Shown here: positions 1 to 5,262 of the stretch, piece after piece
Layout: each line of letters begins with the position of its first letter
Numbering within the stretch: the first letter of the stretch is position 1
Origin: Bacillota bacterium
GTDB lineage: Bacteria > Bacillota > Negativicutes > Sporomusales > Sporomusaceae
Assembly: GCA_023388195.1 (NCBI GenBank)
Contig: JAEWGR010000154.1
Location: 1-26,229, forward strand
DNA length: 26,229 nucleotides
Direction: 5' to 3'
Notes under the pieces: model-generated
The model's database searches: none
Told to the model about the DNA's origin: nothing
The model's input: the letters and a program-made list of their open reading frames with translations, nothing else
Made by a program: the position numbers and the translations under genes

Positions 1-1305
1 GCCATCGGCAACTACAGCGGCAACACCATGGTCATCTACGGCCATAACAGCCAGAACCCGGCAGAAATCATCGGTGGCGGTCTCCGCATCGAACAAGCGG
101 CAGCCGGGTCGGCCATCACGCTCATGACCGACAGCAGCGGCATCAACGTTGAAGAAGAGAATACCGTCAAGGCTGTACTCAATGCTTTGGCCGGCAAACT
201 GACTTACGACGGCTACCAGAGCGCCAAGGCCAACCTGAGCGGCAAAGTGGCGATCTGCGAAGGCCTGACCGCCCCCGGTGTCCTGTGGAAAGTGGGCAGC
301 ATCGAGTTTAACAGCGCGACCGGCAGCCTGGCGGAAGGTTCGGTAATCACCCCGGACAATCCCATCGAATACGGCCAGTACGAAACCATGGTCATGAGCG
401 GCGCCAAATCGGCCATGGTTTCGTCGGCCATGCTATGGCGTACCGAAAACAACGACCTGCAAAAACGGCTGGGTGAATTGCGTCTGTCGCCGGAGAACGG
501 CGGCATCTGGGCCGGCGTCTACGGCGGGAAAACCAAATACGACCAGAACAACACCCGGTACAGCACCAGCTATAAAGCCATCCAGATCGGCTATGACAAA
601 GAAATAAGCGACGGCTGGCGGGTAGGCGCGGCTGTAAGCCACACCGACGGCGACAGCGACTACATCCTGGGAGGCCGTGGGGATAACAAAGCCACCAGCC
701 TGTCGGTCTACGGCACCTGGCAGGGAGATAAAGGGCATTACAGCGACCTCGTCATCAAAGGCGGTCAGATTGAAAATGACTTCACCGTCTACAACGAAAT
801 GGGCCATAAAGTAGAAGGCAATTACAAAACCAAGGGACTGTCGGTAAGTGCGGAATACGGACGGCGGATTGAATACGGCAAAGGTCTGTACGTAGAGCCG
901 CAGGCACAGCTGAGCTGGGGGAGACTGCAGGGCAAAGACTACTTAGCTACCAGTGACGTAAAAGACGCGGCCGGCAACTTCCGGACCATGAACATCAGCC
1001 AGGACGGCTTTACCAGTCTGGTAGGGCGAATCGGCATTGGCGTAGGCCATCTGAGCGAAAAAAGCAGCATTTACGCCAAAGCCTTCTTGGCACATGAATT
1101 CAGCGGGGATTTCAGCAGTCGGTTTATTGCCGAAGAAGCCAAAAAGAGCCGGGTGGACCTGGGGGGCAGCTGGGCCGTGTTCCAGCTGGGCGGCAGCACA
1201 AAAGTAAGCAACAACGCCTATGCGTACGCTAACCTGGAAAAGAGCGTAGGCGGGGATGTGGATACCGAATGGCGTCTTGACGCAGGCATGCGCTGGAGTT
1301 TCTGA
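1..1305 (+). CDS. Autotransporter, C-terminal part (5' end outside window)
   Basis: The reading frame is open from base 1, so this is the C-terminal 434 residues of a larger protein; the ATG at 28 is internal. The first ~130 residues look like the end of a repetitive Gly/Ala/Ser/Thr passenger. A typical linker follows (WRTENNDLQKRLGELRLS), then about 270 residues of alternating aromatic/polar strands starting near GGIWAGVYGGKTKY. The protein ends in W-S-F; a terminal Phe is the classic BAM-recognised end of outer-membrane barrels. By family knowledge the barrel inserts in the outer membrane and exports or displays the passenger. It implies a diderm cell. The gene looks clearly richer in G+C than the AT-rich sequence after it. 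The passenger's function cannot be told from this fragment. It stands alone, with a terminator about 115 bases downstream. Confidence 0.9.
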   Translation, partial: AIGNYSGNTMVIYGHNSQNPAEIIGGGLRIEQAAAGSAITLMTDSSGINVEEENTVKAVLNALAGKLTYDGYQSAKANLSGKVAICEGLTAPGVLWKVGSIEFNSATGSLAEGSVITPDNPIEYGQYETMVMSGAKSAMVSSAMLWRTENNDLQKRLGELRLSPENGGIWAGVYGGKTKYDQNNTRYSTSYKAIQIGYDKEISDGWRVGAAVSHTDGDSDYILGGRGDNKATSLSVYGTWQGDKGHYSDLVIKGGQIENDFTVYNEMGHKVEGNYKTKGLSVSAEYGRRIEYGKGLYVEPQAQLSWGRLQGKDYLATSDVKDAAGNFRTMNISQDGFTSLVGRIGIGVGHLSEKSSIYAKAFLAHEFSGDFSSRFIAEEAKKSRVDLGGSWAVFQLGGSTKVSNNAYAYANLEKSVGGDVDTEWRLDAGMRWSF

Positions 1306-1420
1306 TAGAATTATAATTATTAATGAAATCTGTCTTCTCTTGCCTTGCTGGAAATACAACTTTACATTCAGCATAAACAGATATCCTGAACAGGGAATCA
1401 CTTACCTCTTCATGTAGTTT

Positions 1421-1447
1421 AGGACGGGACGCAATCTCGTCCTTTTT
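1421..1447 (+). terminator. Intrinsic terminator after the autotransporter
   Basis: AGGACGGGA (1421-1429), loop CGCAA, TCTCGTCCT (1435-1443) form a 9-bp stem with one G-U pair, followed by a run of T. It lies about 115 bases after the autotransporter stop. The rest of 1306-1611 is AT-rich and shows no convincing gene. Confidence 0.7.
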
Positions 1448-1611
1448 CATTGTATCTACAAGCATCCTTAATACCGTTTTTCATCAGTGTCTCCTCCTGC
1501 CAAGGCCGGAGACTGGTAATGGGTTTTATCCCGCAAAAAATTATATATTTTTACAAACAGCTCTGCTGTAATGTGAATATAATAAAATAACATAATATGG
1601 AGGTATTTAAT

Positions 1612-1776
1612 ATGGATATAGAAAAAATTAAAACCACTATTGATGATGTCGGCCGAAAAACGAATAGTGCTGTCAATGGCTTTGCGGCTTTTCACAATTT
1701 TGAGAGCTGGCAGGTATGGCTGGGGCTTGTAATTATGATCATTTTGACCCTATTGATTGCGTTAATCCTTTGTTAA
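1612..1776 (+). CDS. Small single-pass membrane protein (54 aa), unknown function
   Basis: The ATG at 1612 is preceded by ATGGAGG (1597-1603) at good spacing, and a TATAAT lies at 1578-1583. The 54-residue product has a charged, soluble N-terminal half (MDIEKIKTTIDDVGRK) and a C-terminal hydrophobic segment of roughly 20 residues (about 35-54, WQVWLGLVIMIILTLLIALI) that ends the protein in Cys. This predicts a tail-anchored or single-span inner-membrane protein. I do not recognise the family. A longer minus-strand reading frame covers the same bases but has no ribosome binding site and a composition unlike a real protein. There is no operon partner; the next element is a riboswitch. Confidence 0.6.
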   Translation: MDIEKIKTTIDDVGRKTNSAVNGFAAFHNFESWQVWLGLVIMIILTLLIALILC

Positions 1777-1887
1777 AACCAGAGGCAGAGCAGGCAGGAA
1801 ACAATCTAGACAATTTATGCTAAATCAATTATGATTAAAATACGACATTAGTATAAAATTAAATAAATCTGCTAGTTTAACTAGCCT

Positions 1888-2045
1888 TTACAAGTTCCGC
1901 AAGGATTAATAGAGAAACCGGTGAAACTCCGGTACGATTCCGTCACTGTAATAGGGAGTTCTAAAGAGAATGCCACTGAATCGGTTTGGTTTGGGAAGGC
2001 CTTTAGCACGATGAACTAAAGTCAGGATAACTGCTTGTAACTGCT
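1888..2045 (+). promoter_or_regulatory. Cobalamin (B12) riboswitch aptamer
   Basis: Conserved cobalamin-riboswitch blocks appear in order: GAAACCGGTGAAACTCCGG (1914-1932), CCGTCACTGTAA (1940-1951), GCCACTGA (1971-1978), TTTGGGAAGG (1989-1998) and the B12 box AGTCAGGATAACTGCTT (about 2020-2036). The outer limits are approximate. The family binds adenosyl- or other cobalamins and shuts off expression when B12 is plentiful. A terminator hairpin lies 47 bases after the aptamer and the next gene encodes a GNAT acetyltransferase. Confidence 0.92.
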
Positions 2046-2091
2046 CAAACAGGGTTCTTACGGTTTATAGGAAGCTGGTTTATTTCTTTAT

Positions 2092-2118
2092 GACTGTATG
2101 GCTTGCATACAGTCTTTT
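2092..2118 (+). terminator. Riboswitch expression-platform terminator
   Basis: GACTGTATG (2092-2100), loop GCTTG, CATACAGTC (2106-2114) make a perfect 9-bp stem followed by TTTTAT. It sits between the B12 aptamer and the acetyltransferase gene, so the likely mechanism is B12-dependent premature termination. The switching itself is inferred; no antiterminator pairing was worked out. Confidence 0.75.
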
Positions 2119-2156
2119 ATGTTTCTGCTTAACATAACTTAAAGGGGGATTTTGGT

Positions 2157-2666
2157 TTGGCTACGCATGATTTGGTGATACGACCCATTCGGATTGAAGA
2201 TATTGCGGCTGTACAGGACTTTCTGTTAAAACAGCTCCAGGATTTGTTTCGGCAGGAAGGTCAAACTGCAATTACCGATGATATCTGGGGACTGGGAAAA
2301 ACCTACCTTGAACCGGAAAACTGCAACATGTGGGCCGTCTTTACGCCGGCGGGAACAGTAGTGGGTTCGGCAGCGATCTGTACTTACAATAACAGAATTG
2401 AGTTGCTCAAAGGCCGCTATCATCTGCCTACAACCGCTGAAGTGGGACGCTGCTACATTGATGCTGGTTTAAGGCGCCAGGGGATTGGTTCCAGCCTTGT
2501 CGGACTAATGACTGACTTTTGCCGTCAGCACGGATACAAAATGCTGTATTTGCATACCCATCACTTTTTGCCGGGAGGCTTTAATTTTTGGCAAAAACAG
2601 GGGTTTCAAATTATCCTTGACCAAGGTGGCAGTTTCGAGATTGTTCATATGGAAAAACGGTTATAG
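2157..2666 (+). CDS. GNAT-family N-acetyltransferase under B12 riboswitch control
   Basis: This is a complete 169-residue single-domain GNAT protein. The acetyl-CoA pyrophosphate loop is visible as RRQGIG, after a beta strand AEVGRCYIDAGL. The N-terminal strand LVIRPIRIEDIAAV and a C-terminal GFNFWQKQGFQI (the usual W/Y-x-x-x-GF feature) also fit. The start is TTG at 2157, supported by AAAGGGGG (2141-2148) 8 bases upstream; no other in-frame start is near. Family members move an acetyl group from acetyl-CoA to an amine; the acceptor here is unknown. It is the only gene behind the cobalamin riboswitch, which is unusual: such riboswitches normally control B12 synthesis, B12 transport or B12-independent isoenzymes. 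A link to corrinoid salvage or amine metabolism is speculation. Confidence 0.88.
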   Translation: MATHDLVIRPIRIEDIAAVQDFLLKQLQDLFRQEGQTAITDDIWGLGKTYLEPENCNMWAVFTPAGTVVGSAAICTYNNRIELLKGRYHLPTTAEVGRCYIDAGLRRQGIGSSLVGLMTDFCRQHGYKMLYLHTHHFLPGGFNFWQKQGFQIILDQGGSFEIVHMEKRL

Positions 2667-2674
2667 CCAAGGAT

Positions 2675-2703
2675 AAAAAAAAGGCTGACACAGAGAGTCA
2701 GCC
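2675..2703 (-). terminator. Minus-strand intrinsic terminator
   Basis: Read on the minus strand, GGCTGAC, a 7-base loop and GTCAGCC form a 7-bp stem followed by eight T (the A run at 2675-2682 on the plus strand). It fits as the terminator of the small minus-strand gene whose stop is at 2722. It lacks a T tract in the plus direction. Confidence 0.7.
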
Positions 2704-2721
2704 AAAACAATGACAGTACTA

Positions 2722-2868
2722 TTACACCTTTACGGGTCTACTGGCTTTACGGATCGCAGTTAAGGCCTGATTAATAATTTCTTCCACCTGACGTTTGTTT
2801 AATCCTAAAGGGCGCACCATATTCTTAACTTCATTTCTAAATTTTTGTTCATCAAAATCAATAATCAA
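2722..2868 (-). CDS. Small hypothetical protein (48 aa)
   Basis: The reading frame on the minus strand starts with TTG at 2868, preceded by AAGGTGGTG at proper spacing; an in-frame GTG at 2877 is possible but has no ribosome binding site of its own. The product is charged and largely helical, with an acidic N-terminus (IIDFDEQKFRNEV) and a central segment LGLNKRQVEEIINQALTAIR that looks like an amphipathic helix. A good minus-strand terminator lies just past the stop, and TATAAT on the minus strand lies at 2906-2901. I do not recognise the family. The ribosome binding site, terminator and balanced composition support a real gene; the length leaves doubt. Confidence 0.55.
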   Translation of the reverse strand: MIIDFDEQKFRNEVKNMVRPLGLNKRQVEEIINQALTAIRKASRPVKV

Positions 2869-3051
2869 GATTATCACCACCTTACAATTCCGGTTACTTT
2901 ATTATACGGATTATGTTGAAAGGAGGTGACCAACTGGCGTTGAACCATTAAAATAAAAAAGGCACTACCCTATAATATTCCATTAGACGGCATTGCTTTT
3001 TCTCTATATAATAGATAGTATTAATAACTTTCCTAGAAAGGAAAATACCCC

Positions 3052-3183
3052 ATGAAACCTAAATGGCACGTTGTAAATTTGCCAATAAGCCTGCTTAATT
3101 TTTGTAAAATTGCCATATATAGAAATAAGGAGATTGAGATTACCGGCTGTGAGGTGACTCAGATCCGCATCAACAGGTCCTAA
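3052..3183 (+). CDS. Small hypothetical protein (43 aa)
   Basis: The ATG at 3052 follows AGAAAGGAAAA (3035-3045), a reasonable ribosome binding site, and TATAAT lies at 3007-3012. The product starts MKPKWHVVNLPISLLNF and ends basic (TQIRINRS), with two Cys. It is too short and not hydrophobic enough for a clear membrane span. A terminator follows 33 bases after the stop, so the unit has a possible promoter, ribosome binding site, ORF and terminator. I do not recognise it and assign no function. Confidence 0.45.
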   Translation: MKPKWHVVNLPISLLNFCKIAIYRNKEIEITGCEVTQIRINRS

Positions 3184-3216
3184 TTGGCTGGCAACTTAAT
3201 AAACCCCAATATTTGT

Positions 3217-3252
3217 GGCAGCAGGCAAACATCAAATGCGGGCTGCCTTTTC
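3217..3252 (+). terminator. Intrinsic terminator
   Basis: GGCAGC (3217-3222) pairs with GCTGCC (3242-3247), with an inner GCA/TGC extension, followed by TTTT and further T-rich sequence. It closes the small 3052-3183 unit. Confidence 0.65.
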
Positions 3253-3299
3253 GTATTTTTTTACTGCTTCTTGAGATTATAATCTTGGGAGGTGATTAT

Positions 3300-3377
3300 A
3301 TGAATTATTATTTTGTTGGCGTCTTGTTGACGATTTATGCTGTTCTGCTGGTGTTATGGTATAAAGAAAAACATTAG
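3300..3377 (+). CDS. 25-residue single-span membrane micro-protein
   Basis: ATG at 3300 is preceded by GGGAGGTGATT (3287-3297), one of the strongest ribosome binding sites in the window. The product begins MNYYFVGVLLTIYAVLLVLW and ends in a charged tail, YKEKH. That is one hydrophobic span of about 18 residues with a positive cytoplasmic end. Such proteins often act as small subunits or regulators of membrane complexes (KdpF and CydX are examples of the size class), but there is no sequence evidence for either. It lies tail to tail with the minus-strand membrane-protein gene at 3394. Confidence 0.5.
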   Translation: MNYYFVGVLLTIYAVLLVLWYKEKH

Positions 3378-3393
3378 GAGCCGGGCTTGCAGG

Positions 3394-3927
3394 CTATTCC
3401 TGATCCGGATTGTTATCTTCTTCAGGGCAGGGTTTAGCTGCCGCTGGTTGTGGCATCAATAGACGTGCAGGCTTATCTGCCTGCACCAGGATATTGTCCT
3501 GCCACATTTGATAACCATATAGGATAAATTCATGCACAATATTAATTAAATACACCAGTAAGCTGCTGCTTAGGAATTCGAAGATCCCAATACGGACCAG
3601 CCACGGCAAAATAACAAAGGCAAAACCAACATCAATAATAGCGTTAGTTATTACATAGAGCCAAATACGTCCATAGGTAAACTTAAAAATCCACATAGTG
3701 AAAATTGGTATCGCTGCATAAATATACGGCGGCATTTGATTCAGGGGAAAGAGGGTTTCCTTAACTGCCCATAACCGTAACGTAATCCCTGATTCCACGA
3801 TTATGGCACCGGTTGCGGCAGTCAATAATGCTACAGGTGCAAATCGCTTGATATCCGCTTTTTTCATAAAAAACAAGCTAAGTATCGGGACTATTATCAT
3901 AGACCATAATATGACCGTATTACTCAT
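3394..3927 (-). CDS. Multi-span membrane protein of unknown function
   Basis: This 177-residue protein has about five hydrophobic segments: near residues 3-21, 28-45, 65-83, 88-108 and 112-135. A hydrophilic Pro/Ala/Glu-rich tail of about 35 residues ends in PEEDNNPDQE. The start was placed at the ATG at 3927 because AGAAGG lies 6 bases upstream. Longer in-frame starts, a TTG at 3963 and an ATG at 3945, have no ribosome binding site. No catalytic or metal-binding motif is visible, and I do not recognise the family. It stands between small genes and lexA, but the strong terminator after lexA separates it from that gene. Confidence 0.75.
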   Translation of the reverse strand: MSNTVILWSMIIVPILSLFFMKKADIKRFAPVALLTAATGAIIVESGITLRLWAVKETLFPLNQMPPYIYAAIPIFTMWIFKFTYGRIWLYVITNAIIDVGFAFVILPWLVRIGIFEFLSSSLLVYLINIVHEFILYGYQMWQDNILVQADKPARLLMPQPAAAKPCPEEDNNPDQE

Positions 3928-4057
3928 TGTCAACCTTCTATTCATATAGTTATTTGTGCGCAAGGAGATTTTTTAATAGTGTAACCAAGCAACAGGCTGT
4001 CATACAGTATTTTTTATTGCCACAATGCAGGGCAATCATGGTTATCTGCGCGTAACC

Positions 4058-4111
4058 TCAATAAATATAAAAGCAGATGACACCTGTTAACTGACAGGTT
4101 GTCATCTGCTT
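4058..4111 (-). terminator. Terminator after lexA
   Basis: A long stem, AAGCAGATGACA plus CCTGT at 4071-4087 against ACAGG plus TTGTCATCTGCTT at 4094-4111 with one bulged base, lies just past the lexA stop. Read on the minus strand it is followed by TTTTATATTTATT. Confidence 0.8.
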
Positions 4112-4124
4112 AGAATCCCTATTT

Positions 4125-4742
4125 CTACATACTTCTGAATAGCCCTACAACTTTGCCAACAATAGCCACCTGTTCAGCATAAATAGGCTCCATTAAGTCA
4201 TTCTCCGGTTGAAGCCGGATACGGCCAGACTCTTTGTAGAACCGTTTTACCGTAGCCTCTTCATCATCAATTAAAGCTACAATGATATCGCCATTATTAG
4301 CATTGCTTTGCTGTCTGACCAGAATGTAATCGCCGTCAAGAATACCGGCATTAATCATGCTGTCGCCCTTGACAGACAACATAAATACATCATCTTCACT
4401 ACCTAAAAGTTCTGCCGGCAATGGGTATGTTTCCTCAATATTTTCAATAGCTAATATAGGCTGACCAGCTGTCACCAGCCCGACTAAGGGTACCGGAATA
4501 ACTGTCTTCTGCCGCCATTGAGCTTCATCAAGCACATCAATAGCCCGTGGTTTGGTAGGGTCCCGTTTAATATAACCCAAAGTTTCAAGCTTTGTTAAAT
4601 GAGAATGCACAGTAGAACTACTGCTAAGGCCAACCGCCTCACCAATTTCACGTACAGAGGGAGGATATCCCTTGGCCCGGAGATTTTCTTTAATATAATT
4701 TAATATCTGATTTTGCTTAGCGCTGAGTGAATTAGCAGCCAC
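4125..4742 (-). CDS. lexA: LexA SOS repressor
   Basis: This is a 205-residue LexA. The N-terminal winged helix-turn-helix (about 1-65) contains PPSVREIGEAVGLSSSSTVH. The self-cleavage site is Ala92-Gly93 in VTAGQPI. The catalytic Ser128 (VKGDSMINAG) and Lys166 (EATVKRFY) are in the usual places. By family knowledge it represses DNA-damage genes and cleaves itself when activated by RecA. The start is GTG at 4742, chosen for GAGGTGA 7-8 bases upstream; an in-frame GTG at 4769 gives a 214-residue form but lacks such a site. A perfect GAAC-N4-GTTC box lies 44 bases upstream, which indicates autoregulation. It is divergent from a YneA-like gene, as in Bacillus. Confidence 0.97.
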   Translation of the reverse strand: MAANSLSAKQNQILNYIKENLRAKGYPPSVREIGEAVGLSSSSTVHSHLTKLETLGYIKRDPTKPRAIDVLDEAQWRQKTVIPVPLVGLVTAGQPILAIENIEETYPLPAELLGSEDDVFMLSVKGDSMINAGILDGDYILVRQQSNANNGDIIVALIDDEEATVKRFYKESGRIRLQPENDLMEPIYAEQVAIVGKVVGLFRSM

Positions 4743-4785
4743 AACATCACCTCGTCCCAATTGTACCACAAACAGGAAAAAAAGA

Positions 4786-4797
4786 GAACATTAGTTC
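4786..4797. promoter_or_regulatory. LexA box upstream of lexA
   Basis: GAACATTAGTTC matches the Gram-positive SOS box GAAC-N4-GTTC exactly and lies 44 bases before the lexA start. It probably gives autorepression. A possible lexA promoter is TTGACC / TACTAT (4856-4829 on the minus strand, 16-base spacer). Confidence 0.85.
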
Positions 4798-4881
4798 TGA
4801 AATTTTATCAACAATGGCAAAACCGCTGATAGTACCGGCGACAATGAGCCGGTCAAGCAGGAATTTTTGAAAAAAACAATC

Positions 4882-4908
4882 GAACATACTTGCGTAGAAC
4901 ATATGTGC
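4882..4908. promoter_or_regulatory. Two degenerate LexA boxes upstream of the yneA-like gene
   Basis: GAACATATGTGC (4897-4908, one mismatch in the right half) and GAACATACTTGC (4882-4893, two mismatches) lie 15 bases apart and flank the -35 element of the plus-strand promoter. They probably help LexA occupy the intact box at 4931. Confidence 0.55.
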
Positions 4909-4919
4909 TGTGTTAGAAT
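4890..4919 (+). promoter_or_regulatory. Likely promoter of the yneA-like gene
   Basis: TTGCGT (4890-4895), an 18-base spacer and TAGAAT (4914-4919) form a moderate sigma-A promoter inside the cluster of LexA boxes. LexA binding would block it. Confidence 0.5.
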
Positions 4920-4930
4920 TGATTTATATC

Positions 4931-4942
4931 GAACATAAGTTC
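4931..4942. promoter_or_regulatory. LexA box upstream of the yneA-like gene
   Basis: GAACATAAGTTC matches GAAC-N4-GTTC exactly and ends 17 bases before the ATG at 4960, just after the predicted transcription start. This predicts that the LysM gene is SOS-induced. Confidence 0.85.
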
Positions 4943-4959
4943 AGTGAGGTGTGTATTGG

Positions 4960-5223
4960 ATGAAAACTATAATGATATTATCCCTTGTTCTCGTTTTATT
5001 TGTAATTGCTCCCTTAACCAATTCAAGTGCCTTCGCCGGTGCAGACGCCTATCAAACAGTCTATGTTCAACCAGGTGATACGGTTTGGAAGATAGCGGCA
5101 AACTATGTTACCGTTAAAGAAGACGTCCGGGAAAAGGTATTTATAATCAGGCAGGTAAATAAGTTAAATAATAATGCCCAGATCTATCCGGGCCAGATAT
5201 TAAAGATCCCGGTAAATAAATAA
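4960..5223 (+). CDS. yneA: YneA-like LysM protein, probable SOS cell-division inhibitor
   Basis: The product has 87 residues. An N-terminal hydrophobic segment (about 3-26) acts as signal or anchor, and one LysM domain (about 32-85) starts at YVQPGDTVWKIAANY and ends YPGQILKIPVNK. LysM domains bind peptidoglycan, so the protein acts outside the inner membrane. In Bacillus the small LysM protein YneA is made after DNA damage and halts division; it lies divergent from lexA. The same gene order, size and topology, plus the LexA boxes, support the call. The sequence match outside LysM is weak. The start is ATG at 4960, with GAGG 10 bases upstream; a GTG at 4951 overlaps the ribosome binding site and was rejected. 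Confidence 0.75.
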   Translation: MKTIMILSLVLVLFVIAPLTNSSAFAGADAYQTVYVQPGDTVWKIAANYVTVKEDVREKVFIIRQVNKLNNNAQIYPGQILKIPVNK

Positions 5224-5236
5224 GTCCATATTTTAC

Positions 5237-5258
5237 AGCTGCCTGCCGGCAGCTTTTT
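5237..5258 (+). terminator. Terminator after the yneA-like gene
   Basis: AGCTGCC (5237-5243), loop TGCC, GGCAGCT (5248-5254) and a run of five T. It lies in the gap between the convergent yneA-like and helD genes. Confidence 0.8.
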
Positions 5259-5262
5259 GCTT

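Noticed and set aside
433..1401. Long minus-strand frames (433-807 and 943-1401) inside the autotransporter
   Set aside because: They are antisense shadows of a clear barrel sequence, with no ribosome binding site and no recognisable protein pattern.
1419..1484. Minus-strand 21-codon ORF with AGGAGG 8 bases upstream
   Set aside because: It overlaps the autotransporter terminator and has no convincing promoter. The ribosome binding site is good, so it could be real, but the evidence is too thin.
2919..2952. Perfect anti-Shine-Dalgarno match AAAGGAGGTGA
   Set aside because: Only a three- to five-codon frame follows, so there is no gene to start.
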